Notes: generated by a model not told the origin, from the letters alone. Shown: positions 27,591-37,487, counted from the first letter of the stretch. The stretch: 64,000 bases of DNA from Tianweitania sediminis (GCF_017813335.1 NZ_JAGIYY010000005.1:153066-217065), one strand, 5' to 3'. Translations and numbers: made by a program.

Positions 27591-28982
27591 ATGGAATTGT
27601 CAAACTGGAATCGTCGTCTCGTTCTTAAGGGGCTTGCAGCATCAACTGCTGTAGGACTCGCGTCACCGCTGGTGGTCCGGCATGCGCAAGCCCAAGCCAG
27701 CGATCTTTCCGCCTACCAGTCCGCCAAGATCGACTGGCGGCAGGCCGAGGGTGAAAACATCACCGTTGCGGTCATCCCGGCGGGCTACTTTGAAAACCTC
27801 ATCACACTTGCACCACAGTTCCAGGAGCTGACCGGGATCAATGTGCGCTTTGAAAAAGTGCCGCCTGCGCAGATCCGCCAGAAGGCGGTGCTAGACCTGA
27901 CCTCGGGCACCGGAACTTACGCGACGCATGCCGCGGATCCCATGTATTACCCGCTTTACCAGGCCAATGGCTGGGTAGAGGATCTGACGCCTTACCTTGA
28001 TGACGCCTCGCTTACCGACAAAGCCTGGTTCAGGCCAGAAGACATCGTTCCTTCCTGGCTAGCTGCCAACAGCATCGAAGGAAAGGTCTACGGTATCCCC
28101 TATGACGGGGAAGTCACCCTCCAGGTGCTGCGCAAGGATCTGCATGAAGCCAAAGGGCTGAAGCCCGCTGACGACTTCGAGGGCTTCCTTGCCAATGCCA
28201 AGGAGCTTCATGCGCCCCAGGATCGCGTTTGGGCCACCGCCCTGCGCGGGCTCGCAGGAGCCGGGCAGAACGTTTACATCTACTCCTCGATCTTCCGCGC
28301 GTTCGGCGGCGAGTGGCTCCCGGGTGGCACCTTGACCGTGAACGGTCCGGAAGCGGAAGCTGCCCTTGCCTGGTACGTCGACACGATGAAAACCTACGCA
28401 CCGGCTGCAGCCCAGAACTGGAACTGGCCTGACATCGCTGACGCGTTTTCCCAGGGCACGCTCGCCAGCTATATCGATGCACATTCCTCTGCATCAGTGA
28501 TCAACAACCCCGAGAAGTCGCAGGTCATCGGCAAGATCTCCTACGCACGTTGGCCGAAGGGACCTTCGGGTAAGCGTGTCAGCTCCATCTGGAACTGGGG
28601 CTTCCCCATCAACACCCAGCTGTCCGATGAGCAGAAGAAGGCGACCTGGCTCTTCATCCAGTGGGCTGCCAGCCCGGAAACACAGATCCGCACGTCCTAC
28701 AAGTTCGAAGGCGCGACCCGCAGGTCCGGCGTCAACCGCTTGTCGATGTGGGAAGACCCCGGCTACATCGAGACGGTGTCGAAGTTCGGCGACAACTTTG
28801 TCGAAGCGACGCTGACGGCATTGCGGGAAGACACGGATGTCGAGTGGCGGCCGCGCGTTCCGCAGTGGCCCGGCATCGGCGACGTTGTTGCCACAGCTGT
28901 TGCTTCGGCCCTGGCCGGCCAGGCAACGCCGAAAGCCGCGCTTGATGCCGCCCAGGAACGCGTTTCATCGATGATGCGATAA
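27591..28982 (+). CDS. CUT1-type ABC transporter substrate-binding protein (family 1)
   Basis: 463 aa. A twin-arginine-like signal (NRRLVLKGLAASTAVGLASP, cleavage after AQA) precedes an extracellular solute-binding family 1 domain similar to those for sugars, polyols and glycerol-3-phosphate. Start at ATG 27591 with GGGAGG 7 bp upstream; the frame before it has no support. With a sulfatase and its activator in the operon, the ligand is inferred to be a sulfated sugar, polyol or similar ester taken up intact. Confidence 0.9.
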   Translation: MELSNWNRRLVLKGLAASTAVGLASPLVVRHAQAQASDLSAYQSAKIDWRQAEGENITVAVIPAGYFENLITLAPQFQELTGINVRFEKVPPAQIRQKAVLDLTSGTGTYATHAADPMYYPLYQANGWVEDLTPYLDDASLTDKAWFRPEDIVPSWLAANSIEGKVYGIPYDGEVTLQVLRKDLHEAKGLKPADDFEGFLANAKELHAPQDRVWATALRGLAGAGQNVYIYSSIFRAFGGEWLPGGTLTVNGPEAEAALAWYVDTMKTYAPAAAQNWNWPDIADAFSQGTLASYIDAHSSASVINNPEKSQVIGKISYARWPKGPSGKRVSSIWNWGFPINTQLSDEQKKATWLFIQWAASPETQIRTSYKFEGATRRSGVNRLSMWEDPGYIETVSKFGDNFVEATLTALREDTDVEWRPRVPQWPGIGDVVATAVASALAGQATPKAALDAAQERVSSMMR

Positions 28983-29926
28983 TGCCCGTTGCAGGTCCAA
29001 ATATCGCCGGGGAGCCTGACGCGCTCCCCGGTCTGACTGGTCACGACCGGATTTCGGCGCGTCGGGAAAAGCGCTTCGCCACAGCGCTGCTTGCGCCCGC
29101 TTTCCTTGCGTTGATCGCCACGACGACCTTTCCGCTGTTGTTCCTCATTTGGATTTCCACCCAGCGCATGGACCTCGCGATGCCGTTCATGGACGGCTTT
29201 GCGGGCGTGGACAACTACCGCCAGCTTCTCGCTGATCCGCGGTTCTGGCGGTCGCTCGTGCTCAGCCTTGTTTACACGGTTTCGACTGTTGTGCTGCAGG
29301 TCGTGATCGGCTTGGCCTTGGCGCTGCTGCTCATGAAGATGAAGCGCGGTCAGACGTTGTTTCGGATCATCGCCATCCTGCCGGTGGTTCTGTCGCCGGC
29401 GATCGTCGGCATGGTGTGGCGGTCATTCATGCTAACGCCCGAATTCGGCGTCATCGATTACCTCGCCATCAGCGCCGGTCTCGGCAGTCAGAATTGGCTC
29501 GGTGATCCAACCATGGCGATGATCTCAGTAATCGTGATCCACACCTGGCAGTGGACTCCGTTCGCCTTCATGGTGCTCCTTGCGAGCCTCGCAGCGCTGC
29601 CAGACGAAATCTACGAAGCCGCGCGCATTGATCGCGCCGGTGCCTGGCAGCGGTTCATCCGCATCACTCTGCCGCTTCTGCGCCCTGCGATCGTGATGGT
29701 GATCATCATGCGCACCATGGTGGCACTGACCGCCTTTGCGGCGATCTATGTGGTGACGGCAGGTGGGCCCGGCACGGCCACCGAAATCCTCAACCTCTAC
29801 GCCTACAGAAAGTCGTTCACGGAACTTTCGCTGGGTTATGGTTCGGCGCTCGCTGTTGCGCTGCTGATTGTCACTCTTCTCATTTCAGCAGTGTTGTTCC
29901 TGATGCGCCGGGAGCGCGCAGCATGA
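28982..29926 (+). CDS. CUT1 ABC transporter permease (MalF/UgpA type)
   Basis: 314 aa, six predicted membrane helices; a soluble N-terminal tail of about 30 residues. The EAA loop reads EIYEAARIDRAGAWQRFIRI, the contact site for the ATPase. The ATG overlaps the previous stop by 1 bp (TAATG), and the stop overlaps the next start. Confidence 0.93.
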   Translation: MPVAGPNIAGEPDALPGLTGHDRISARREKRFATALLAPAFLALIATTTFPLLFLIWISTQRMDLAMPFMDGFAGVDNYRQLLADPRFWRSLVLSLVYTVSTVVLQVVIGLALALLLMKMKRGQTLFRIIAILPVVLSPAIVGMVWRSFMLTPEFGVIDYLAISAGLGSQNWLGDPTMAMISVIVIHTWQWTPFAFMVLLASLAALPDEIYEAARIDRAGAWQRFIRITLPLLRPAIVMVIIMRTMVALTAFAAIYVVTAGGPGTATEILNLYAYRKSFTELSLGYGSALAVALLIVTLLISAVLFLMRRERAA

Positions 29927-30756
29927 AAACCTTGCGCTCACTCGCCATCAGCCTGGCGGTTCTCGTGTTCATCATCGCATGGGTCTTTCCCATTCTTTGG
30001 AGCGTTCTGAACTCGTTCAAGACGGAACAGGACATCCTCGCCTATCCCCCGAAGTTCTTCTTCGAGCCGACCTTGGCGGCCTATCGCGAAGTGCTGTTTG
30101 GATCGCAGTCGATCCTGCCCAACGTTTGGAGCAGCTTCGTAATCTCGATCGGCACAACCGTGCTGACGATGATCCTCGCCATTCCCGCAGCTTATGCGCT
30201 GGCGCGGCTCCGCGTGCCCGGTAAGCGAGGCGCAGGCTTCTACATTCTGGCTACCCAGATGCTGCCGCCGGTCGGCATCATCATCCCGTACTTCCTGGTT
30301 CTGCGGAATATTGGCTGGATGGACACCTACCAGGGCATCATCATCATTTATCTATCGTTTTCGCTGCCGTTCGCGATCTGGCTGATGGTTTCCTACTTCG
30401 AAGACATCCCGTTCGAGATGGAGGAAGCGGCCGCCGTGGACGGCGCCGGACGCTTGACCACGTTGTGGCGCATCATCATTCCGCAGGTGAAGGGCGGCAT
30501 CGCCGTCACCGTTGTGTTCGTCTTCCTGAACGCCTGGAACGAGTTCCTGTTTGCGGTGGTCCTTAGTGGAAACACGGTTCGGCCCGTGACGATCGCAATG
30601 TTCAATTTCGTTTCGGTCGAGCAGACGCTTTGGGCTCAGCTCGCCGCGGTTTCGGTGATCGCCATGCTGCCGGTCGTTGTCCTCGGCGTCATCGCACAAC
30701 AACACATCGTCAAGGGCCTAACCGTCGGCGCAGTCAAAGGGGGAGGCCGGCGATGA
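29923..30756 (+). CDS. CUT1 ABC transporter permease (MalG/UgpE type)
   Basis: 277 aa, six membrane helices, EAA loop EMEEAAAVDGAGRLTTLWRI, and the NAWNEFLFAVVLS segment characteristic of MalG-like permeases. ATGA overlap with the first permease and with the ATPase. Confidence 0.93.
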   Translation: MKTLRSLAISLAVLVFIIAWVFPILWSVLNSFKTEQDILAYPPKFFFEPTLAAYREVLFGSQSILPNVWSSFVISIGTTVLTMILAIPAAYALARLRVPGKRGAGFYILATQMLPPVGIIIPYFLVLRNIGWMDTYQGIIIIYLSFSLPFAIWLMVSYFEDIPFEMEEAAAVDGAGRLTTLWRIIIPQVKGGIAVTVVFVFLNAWNEFLFAVVLSGNTVRPVTIAMFNFVSVEQTLWAQLAAVSVIAMLPVVVLGVIAQQHIVKGLTVGAVKGGGRR

Positions 30757-31811
30757 CGGCACGTGGTCACGTCAAGGTAGAAAAGGTCGCGAAGCTGCAT
30801 GGCCAGGTCGCAGCTCTGAAAGGGGTGGATTTCGACATTCGTCCGGGCGAGTTCTTCGCGCTGCTTGGTCCTTCCGGCTCAGGCAAATCGACCACGCTTC
30901 GCCTGTTGGCCGGGCTCGACAAGCCGACACGGGGTCGGATCCTGTTCGATGGCAAGGATGTCACTGCGCTCGACGCGCAACATCGCGACGTTGCCATGGT
31001 GTTTCAAAGTTATGCGCTTTATCCGCACATGACTGTGCGCCAGAACATCGCCTTTCCCCTGGAGATGGCCAAGACGCCGAAAACGGAAATGGCGGAGCGT
31101 GTGGAAGACGCGGCCCGTAAGGTCAGCATCCAGCACCTTCTCGATCGCCGCCCTGGCCAGCTTTCTGGCGGGCAGCAGCAACGTTGCGCGCTTGCGCGCG
31201 CCATCGTGCGCCGAAGTGGTTTGTTTCTGCTTGATGAGCCGCTGTCGAACCTCGACGCCAAGCTGCGGCTGGAAACGCGAGCGGAACTCAAGAAGCTGCA
31301 GCGCTCGCTCGGCGTGACGGCAGTTTACGTCACGCATGACCAGGAAGAAGCCCTGACCTTGGCGGACCGCATGGCGGTTTTCATGGAAGGAGAAATTCGT
31401 CAGATCGGGAGCCCCGCCGAAGTCTTTGCGCGGCCGAACTCGATTGACATCGCAGGCTTCATCGGCAGCCCACCCATGAACCTGATGAAGGCTCGCCTCG
31501 ACAATGGAACGCCGGTCTTGGCCGGTCGTCCCTTGCCGCTGCGGGTCAAGCAGCAAGCCGGTGAGATCGTGGTCGGTGTGCGGCCATCGGCCATCACGAT
31601 CGGGGAAGAAGGCATGCCAGCCCGGGTCGACCTCGTGGAGAACCTCGGCGACAACGCCATCTTCGACCTCAGTTTCGATGGCGGATTGGTTCGCGCTCGC
31701 GGGCCGGATCCGCTGGCCTTTGCGGAAGGACAACAGGTTGCCATCTCGTTTGATGCCAAGGACATCCATCTCTTTGATGCAGCCTCGGGCCATCGGCTGG
31801 AGGCAGCATGA
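30753..31811 (+). CDS. CUT1 ABC transporter ATPase (MalK/UgpC type)
   Basis: 352 aa. Walker A GPSGSGKS, Q-loop in VFQSYALYPHM, signature LSGGQQQRCALARAI, Walker B LFLLDEPLSNLD and a C-terminal TOBE regulatory domain (from about residue 235). ATG 30753 overlaps the second permease stop by ATGA; the longer frame from 30630 is inside that gene. Cytoplasmic motor of the importer. Confidence 0.94.
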   Translation: MTARGHVKVEKVAKLHGQVAALKGVDFDIRPGEFFALLGPSGSGKSTTLRLLAGLDKPTRGRILFDGKDVTALDAQHRDVAMVFQSYALYPHMTVRQNIAFPLEMAKTPKTEMAERVEDAARKVSIQHLLDRRPGQLSGGQQQRCALARAIVRRSGLFLLDEPLSNLDAKLRLETRAELKKLQRSLGVTAVYVTHDQEEALTLADRMAVFMEGEIRQIGSPAEVFARPNSIDIAGFIGSPPMNLMKARLDNGTPVLAGRPLPLRVKQQAGEIVVGVRPSAITIGEEGMPARVDLVENLGDNAIFDLSFDGGLVRARGPDPLAFAEGQQVAISFDAKDIHLFDAASGHRLEAA

Positions 31812-32590
31812 ACCTTGCGCGTGCTAAAGCCCAGAGCCTTGCATCATCGGTGGACACGCAGAGCCGTGTGCCGCTGCACGTGCAGGTGCGAAAGCTGATC
31901 CGAGAAAAAGCCCGCGTGGGAGCTTTGGTGGACGGCGAGGGCCGCCTAAAAACGGAAGCCGAACTCGGTCAGATCTTCGGGGTCAGCCGCATCACCATCC
32001 GCAATGCGCTTCAGCCACTTGTGGACGAGGGTATGTTTGAACGCACCCGAGGCAAGGGCACTTTCCTGCGTTCCTCGGAACTCGAGGATTGGGGCGGTGC
32101 GCTGATCGGGTTCGTCGAGAGCGGGCGTGAGGCTGGCTTCGAGCCGACGGGAGCCATCCTTCATCAGGGAATGACCAATCAGCAGGACGCAGACATCGCC
32201 AAGATGTTGAACGAGCGCGCCGTTTTCGAGCTCAAGCGGCTGCGCTTTGCCGATGGCGACGCGGTTGCAATCGAGCAGGCCTTCTACCCACCCGACATCG
32301 GCCTGGAGCTTGAAAAGAGGGATCTCGCGGATGCGGCGATCTACGCAGTCTTCGAGCAGGAACTCAACTTCGAGATCAAGGATGCCGTGCAAACAATCAG
32401 CGCGACCTTGGCCGACAAAGAAGCTGCTCGGCTTCTGGACGTGGCGGTGGGAAGTCCGCTCACATTCACCGAGCGCCTGACGCGCGATCGCGACGATCGC
32501 CCACTCGAGCTTCTGCGCACGGTTTACGTGCCCGAGCGACATCGCTTTGCAATACGGCTGACGCGCCGAGCCTCGTCGCCTACCGAATGA
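31808..32590 (+). CDS. GntR-family regulator, HutC subfamily (UTRA domain)
   Basis: 260 aa. A winged helix-turn-helix (about 20-90; GVSRITIRNALQPLVDEGMF, then RGKGTF) is followed by a UTRA effector-binding domain (FTERLTRDRDDRPLE). HutC-type proteins are usually repressors released by the pathway substrate. Being inside the operon (ATGA overlap with the ATPase) it probably controls it; the paired repeats at 27517-27547 are candidate sites. Confidence 0.9.
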   Translation: MNLARAKAQSLASSVDTQSRVPLHVQVRKLIREKARVGALVDGEGRLKTEAELGQIFGVSRITIRNALQPLVDEGMFERTRGKGTFLRSSELEDWGGALIGFVESGREAGFEPTGAILHQGMTNQQDADIAKMLNERAVFELKRLRFADGDAVAIEQAFYPPDIGLELEKRDLADAAIYAVFEQELNFEIKDAVQTISATLADKEAARLLDVAVGSPLTFTERLTRDRDDRPLELLRTVYVPERHRFAIRLTRRASSPTE

Positions 32591-32604
32591 CCGGAGAGAA
32601 CATC

Positions 32605-34236
32605 ATGGCTGCTTCCAAGCCCGACATCCTCATCATCCTCAATGACGACATGGGTTTCTCCGACATCGGTTGTTACGGCGGTGAAGTGGAAACCCCCAAC
32701 CTCGACGGGCTCGCAACCGGGGGGCTCCGCTACTCGCAGTTCTACAACACGGCACGCTGCTCTCCCTCGCGCGCGTCTTTGATGACAGGCCTGCACCCGC
32801 ATCAGACAGGCATCGGCATTCTCACCTATGACACGGGCCCGGAAGGCTATGCAGGCGATCTTAATCGCCGCTGCGTCACCATGGCGGAAGTTCTGAGGGA
32901 GGCCGGCTACGGCACCTATCTGAGTGGCAAGTGGCACGTGGCGAAGAACCTGAGGGAGCCAACCGACTCCTGGCCGATGCAGCGCGGCTTTGACAAGTTC
33001 TACGGTACGATCATCGGCGCCGGCAGCTTCTTTTATCCAAATACTCTGACGCGCGGCAACGAGAACATAGAGCATGAGGCGAGGGACGACGCGGAGTTCT
33101 TCTATACCGATGCAATCAGCGACCAAGCGGCCGCTTTCATCCATGAGCACCACGCTGCTAGCCCCGACAAGCCGCTGTTCCAGTATGTGACCTACACGGC
33201 GCCCCATTGGCCGCTTCACGCGCATGACGAAGACATCGCCAAGTACAAAGGGCGTTTCGACGCGGGGTGGGACAGGTTGCGTGAGCAGCGGCTCGAACGC
33301 CTGGTTCGCGCAGGCATCATCGACCAGTCGTGGATGCTCACCGATCGGGATCCGTCACAGCCCGCGTGGGAAAATGCCGAGCAGAAGGAATGGCTGCTGC
33401 GTTGCATGGAGGTTTATGCCGCGCAGATCGACCGCATGGACCAAGGCATTGGCAGGATCCTTCAAGCGCTTGAGGAAACAGGCCGTTTCGAAAACACGCT
33501 GATCATCTTCCTTTCCGACAATGGCGCTTGTGCCGAAGACATCCCGGAAGGCGTGGACGAGAAGTCCCTCGTCGAAGACCTGATGATAGCCCGCGCGCAA
33601 ACCCGCGATGGTCGACCGGTGCGCCTCGGCAACGACCCAACCATCATGCCCGGCGCTGAGGACACCTACCAAAGCTATGGTGTGGCCTGGGCCAACATGT
33701 CGAACACGCCCTTCCGCCTTTACAAACACTGGATCCACGAAGGCGGCATTGCGACGCCGTTGATCGCGCATTGGCCGAAAGGCATTGCGGAGCGTGGCGC
33801 GCTCCGCCATGTGCCGGGCCAACTGCCCGACCTGATGGCTACTGTTCTTGAAGTAAGCGGAGCGCGCTATCCGGAAACCTTCAAAGGCAACGTCATCCTT
33901 CCACTCGAGGGCGTGAGCCTCGTAAAGTCCTTTGCCGAAGATCACCAGCGCACCGAGCCCTTGTTTTGGGAGCATGAGGGCAATGCCGCCGTGCGCGTGG
34001 GCAACTGGAAGCTGGTGCGCAACTATCCTGGCGCCTGGGAACTCTACGACATGCAAAGCGACCGCACCGAGATGCGCGACCTTGCGGCGGATAATTCCGA
34101 GCGGGTCAAGGACATGCTTGCGCTCTACGAGGCGTGGGCGAAGCGCTGTGGCGTGATTCCGCGCGAAAAGATCCTGGAGGAAATGAAGAAGCTGGGCGGA
34201 AATGCGTTCTGGGAGAAGGAGGAGGAACAAGGCTAG
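32605..34236 (+). CDS. Sulfatase, formylglycine-dependent, cytosolic
   Basis: About 543 aa, alkaline-phosphatase-superfamily fold (KPDILIILNDDMGFSDIG, metal Asp pair). Cys52 lies in RCSPSRASLMTG, the CxPSR motif converted to formylglycine. The second metal site is in IIFLSDNGACAED. No signal peptide, so it should act in the cytoplasm on an ester brought in by the ABC importer. It releases sulfate for sulfur nutrition and the alcohol for carbon. ATG 32605 has GGAGAG 6 bp upstream; ATG 32587 overlaps the regulator and is an alternative. Confidence 0.92.
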   Translation: MAASKPDILIILNDDMGFSDIGCYGGEVETPNLDGLATGGLRYSQFYNTARCSPSRASLMTGLHPHQTGIGILTYDTGPEGYAGDLNRRCVTMAEVLREAGYGTYLSGKWHVAKNLREPTDSWPMQRGFDKFYGTIIGAGSFFYPNTLTRGNENIEHEARDDAEFFYTDAISDQAAAFIHEHHAASPDKPLFQYVTYTAPHWPLHAHDEDIAKYKGRFDAGWDRLREQRLERLVRAGIIDQSWMLTDRDPSQPAWENAEQKEWLLRCMEVYAAQIDRMDQGIGRILQALEETGRFENTLIIFLSDNGACAEDIPEGVDEKSLVEDLMIARAQTRDGRPVRLGNDPTIMPGAEDTYQSYGVAWANMSNTPFRLYKHWIHEGGIATPLIAHWPKGIAERGALRHVPGQLPDLMATVLEVSGARYPETFKGNVILPLEGVSLVKSFAEDHQRTEPLFWEHEGNAAVRVGNWKLVRNYPGAWELYDMQSDRTEMRDLAADNSERVKDMLALYEAWAKRCGVIPREKILEEMKKLGGNAFWEKEEEQG

Positions 34237-34665
34237 GGGTGATAGCCGAAAAACTCGAAAGCCGAAGCTTTAGCTGTTGGCCGCCTACCGGAGCACGCGT
34301 CTTAAGCCAGTCTCTGCGGGAATGTGGCTACGGCCACTAGGCATCGGGTTTGAAGACCTCCGGGACGAGACGCTATTAAGCCGCCCCCATTTTTGAGCCG
34401 TTCCGGCTAACATAAGCTGCATCAACTCCGATGCGCTATTGCATTAGGTGCAACCTTCCAGCGGGTGCTGCTCTAAGCACCGCCGCCTGCGCAGCACAGT
34501 TGCGAATGACGTTCAGCAAGCGGTTTCGTAACCCCCCTCCTGCCTGGCAAAGTCGCTTAGAAAATACTTCAGGTCCTATAGGCCCAGCCTGCCTCTTGAC
34601 TTGATGAACCTTATTCATTCGAATGCTGATGAGCTTGGCGCCGCTTGCGGCCAGGGAGGAGGCTC
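34237..34665. other. Intergenic region before the second Liv cluster
   Basis: 429 bp with no recognisable gene. The first half shows only weak hairpins (for example GTGGC-N4-GCCAC near 34324). The last 70 bp hold a promoter-like element (listed separately), and GGGAGGAGG precedes ATG 34666. No mobile-element ends were recognised. Confidence 0.55.
34596..34625 (+). promoter_or_regulatory. Promoter with overlapping palindromic operator
   Basis: TTGACT (34596-34601), 17-bp spacer and TCGAAT (34619-34624) make a plausible housekeeping promoter. The perfect 10-bp palindrome CATTCGAATG (34616-34625) covers the -10 region. Position and form fit repression of the operon by a regulator encoded elsewhere, such as a TetR-type acyl-CoA sensor; this is inference. 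Confidence 0.35.
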
Positions 34666-35541
34666 ATGAGCGAACGCCCGACTAGGACGTCGTGGGACAA
34701 ACAAGAGGCATTGGCCCGGCCTGTGGGCTTGTCGAAGGGTGGTCGCGAAGCGCCCGTTCTAGTCTGCGCGGACATTGAACGTCGTTTCGGTGGTCTCCGC
34801 GCCCTGAAGGGTGTCAGCCTCTCTGTCGAGAAGGGCGAAATCTTCGGACTTGTGGGACCCAATGGGTCTGGCAAGACCACGATGGTCAATGTCATGACAG
34901 GCTTTTATCCGCCCAGCAGCGGCACCGTGACCCTGTTTGGACAGGATGTCAGCGGCATCGCGCCGCATCGCATTGCATCGCTGGGCGTCGCGCGAACCTT
35001 TCAGAATCTTGCGCTCTTCAAGGGCATGAGCGTGCTCGACAACATCATGCTTGGGCGCCACACCGCGATGCGGCCAAGCGCGCTCGGTACGTTCTTTTAT
35101 TGGTGGTGGTCACAACGGGAAGAGCTCGCGCACCGTCGCGTGGTCGAGGAAACGATCGAGTTCATGCAACTCGAGGACATTCGCAATGAGCCCGTGGAGG
35201 TTATCCCGATCGGACTGCAGAAGCGGGTGGAACTGGCGCGCGCGCTGGTGGCCGAACCGCGCTTCCTCATCCTGGATGAGCCAATGGCCGGGATGAACCA
35301 GGAGGAAAAAGAGTACATCGCGCGCTTCATTCTCGATGCCCGAGAGGAGCGCAACACCACAATTCTTATCATCGAGCACCACATGGACGTGGTGACGGCC
35401 ATCTGCGACCGCGTCGTGGTGTTGTCCTATGGCGAAATCATCGCTGAAGGGGAACCGCGCGCGGCCATTGCGGATCCCGCCGTGGTGAAGGCCTATATCG
35501 GCGAGCGGGCTGCCCGTCGCCAGGCGGGGGCAGCGGCTTGA
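34666..35541 (+). CDS. Branched-chain-type ABC transporter ATPase (LivG type), second system
   Basis: 291 aa. Walker A GPNGSGKT, Walker B FLILDEPMAGMNQEE, a LivG-like signature region (IPIGLQKRVELARAL) and terminal AYIGERAA. About 30 extra residues precede the ABC domain. ATG 34666 is preceded by GGGAGGAGG. The stop overlaps the TTG start of the acyl-CoA synthetase, a pairing common in aromatic- or fatty-acid uptake operons. Confidence 0.92.
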   Translation: MSERPTRTSWDKQEALARPVGLSKGGREAPVLVCADIERRFGGLRALKGVSLSVEKGEIFGLVGPNGSGKTTMVNVMTGFYPPSSGTVTLFGQDVSGIAPHRIASLGVARTFQNLALFKGMSVLDNIMLGRHTAMRPSALGTFFYWWWSQREELAHRRVVEETIEFMQLEDIRNEPVEVIPIGLQKRVELARALVAEPRFLILDEPMAGMNQEEKEYIARFILDAREERNTTILIIEHHMDVVTAICDRVVVLSYGEIIAEGEPRAAIADPAVVKAYIGERAARRQAGAAA

Positions 35542-37487
35542 ACGCGGCAGTAAAAACCATCAAAGCGACAGGCTGGCCCGTGCGGGATGATGGTGCCCCG
35601 GCGACTTTGGTTGCGGCTGTCGCCCGCAACGCCTTCGAACACGGCGAGCGCATCGGGTTCCGGGAGCGCGAGCATGGCATCTGGCGCGAATGGACCTGGG
35701 CCCAGGTGCTTGAAGAGATCCTTCAACTGGCTGCCGGTTTTGAAGCCGTGGGCCTCATGCCCGGCCAAGCCATGACGGTTGTCGGAGACAACCGCGCGGC
35801 GATCTACTTCTCCATGGTTGCGGCAAATGCTCTTGGAGCATTTCCCTCGCCGGTCTTCCCAGACGTGCCGGTGGATGAATTCGATGCCTATATGAGATTT
35901 GGAGAGCCGCGGATCGCACTTGCCGAGGACCAGGAGCAAGTGGACAAGCTGCTGGATGTACGAGCGCGCACAGGTCGACCGGAGATCATCGTTTATGACG
36001 ACCCGCGCGGCGTCGCGGCGTATGAGGCTGAAGGCCTCGTTTCTGTTGAGCGATTGCGTGACATGGGAAGCCAGCAACTCGCCTCCGACCCTGGTAAGCG
36101 CACAGCGCTGATTGGCCGGGCCGGTGGGGACGACATCGCGGTGCTGCTTTATTCGTCCGGCACCACAGGCAAGCCCAAGGGTATTCCGCTGCGCCACCGC
36201 AACGTGGTCAGCGGTGTCCTGAACGCAGAAAAAGGCGGATATTTCCGCCTTCATGAGGAACTCTTCGCATACCTGCCGACGGCTTGGGTCGGAGACTACA
36301 TCTTCACGCTTGGTGCCGGTATCGTTCTCGTCGCCACCATTAACGTGCCCGAACGCCAGGAAACGGCCCTACACGATCTGAGGGAAGTGGCGCCGACGTT
36401 CTACCTCGCTGCGCCGCGTGCGTGGGACAACATGCTGACACGAGTGCAGGTTGGCATGGCGGATTCGACGCCGTTGAAGCGCCGCTTGTTCGACTTTTTC
36501 CTGCCGCGTGCCGTCGAACTGGAGCGCCGCAGGCTGGCGGGCAAGTCCATAGGGATCAAGGATCGTGTTCTCGACGGTATTGGCCAAGTGCTTGTTTATG
36601 GGCCGATCAAGGATTTTCTCGGTTTGTCACGTGCGAAACGAGCTTTCACTGGCGGCGAGGCCATGGGCGAGGACACGTTCCTGTTTTTCCGCGGTCTCGG
36701 TATCCAGTTGAAGCAGTTCTACGGCCAAACCGAGACCTGCGCCTTGTCCGCCGCACAGGTGGAGGGAAGTGTTCGACTCCACACGGTCGGCAGGGCGATG
36801 CCCGGTGTTGCGGTGAGGATCGCCGACGATGGCGAAATTCTGCTCAAATCGCCATCGATCATCGAGGCGTATCTCGATGATCCCGACGCGACGGCAAAAA
36901 CCTTCGTGGACGGATGGCTGCGCACGGGCGATGCTGGCTACCTTGAAAGCGAGGGCGATCTTGTCGTGCTCGGCCGCGTCAGCGAAGTGGTTCACACGGC
37001 CGCTGGTGAGCGCTTCATCCCCAATTTTATCGAGAACCGGATCAAGTTCGCGTCCTTCGTGCGAAACGTCGCGGTGTTCGGCGCAGGGCGCGACGACCTG
37101 ACCGCAATTGTGTGCATCGACTATGAAGCCGTGGGCCATTGGGCAGAGCGTCGGGCAATCACCTATGGATCCTATGCTGAGCTTTCACAGAAGCCGGAAG
37201 TCGGCGACCTCGTGGGCGAGGTCATCGCGCATGTCAACGAGACCCAGCCCGAGCCATTGAAGATTCGACGCTACGTGAACCTCTTCAAAGATTTCGACGC
37301 CGATGACGGCGAGATCACGCGCACCCGAAAGCTGAGGCGCAGCGTGATCGAGGATCGCTACGCGCCGCTGATCGAGGCGCTGTACTCCGCAAGCGAGAAG
37401 GTGGTTTACGAGGCGAGCATAACCTACGAGGACGGCACGCATGGTGTGCTGACCCGCGAACTCGAGATCCGGAAGGTGCTCGTCTGA
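35538..37487 (+). CDS. Long-chain acyl-CoA synthetase family (AMP-forming)
   Basis: 649 aa, close to FadD15/FAA-type ligases in length. The ATP loop YSSGTTGKPKGIPLRHRN and the adenylate motif FYGQTETCAL are canonical; DGWLRTGDAGYLESEGDLVV is the A8-like hinge; the C-terminal GEITRTRKLRR carries the expected Lys. It activates a carboxylic acid to its CoA thioester. Start is TTG 35538 (TTGA overlap with the ATPase stop); no in-frame ATG exists nearby. Its place between ATPase and permease genes suggests import and activation are coupled. Confidence 0.92.
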   Translation: MNAAVKTIKATGWPVRDDGAPATLVAAVARNAFEHGERIGFREREHGIWREWTWAQVLEEILQLAAGFEAVGLMPGQAMTVVGDNRAAIYFSMVAANALGAFPSPVFPDVPVDEFDAYMRFGEPRIALAEDQEQVDKLLDVRARTGRPEIIVYDDPRGVAAYEAEGLVSVERLRDMGSQQLASDPGKRTALIGRAGGDDIAVLLYSSGTTGKPKGIPLRHRNVVSGVLNAEKGGYFRLHEELFAYLPTAWVGDYIFTLGAGIVLVATINVPERQETALHDLREVAPTFYLAAPRAWDNMLTRVQVGMADSTPLKRRLFDFFLPRAVELERRRLAGKSIGIKDRVLDGIGQVLVYGPIKDFLGLSRAKRAFTGGEAMGEDTFLFFRGLGIQLKQFYGQTETCALSAAQVEGSVRLHTVGRAMPGVAVRIADDGEILLKSPSIIEAYLDDPDATAKTFVDGWLRTGDAGYLESEGDLVVLGRVSEVVHTAAGERFIPNFIENRIKFASFVRNVAVFGAGRDDLTAIVCIDYEAVGHWAERRAITYGSYAELSQKPEVGDLVGEVIAHVNETQPEPLKIRRYVNLFKDFDADDGEITRTRKLRRSVIEDRYAPLIEALYSASEKVVYEASITYEDGTHGVLTRELEIRKVLV

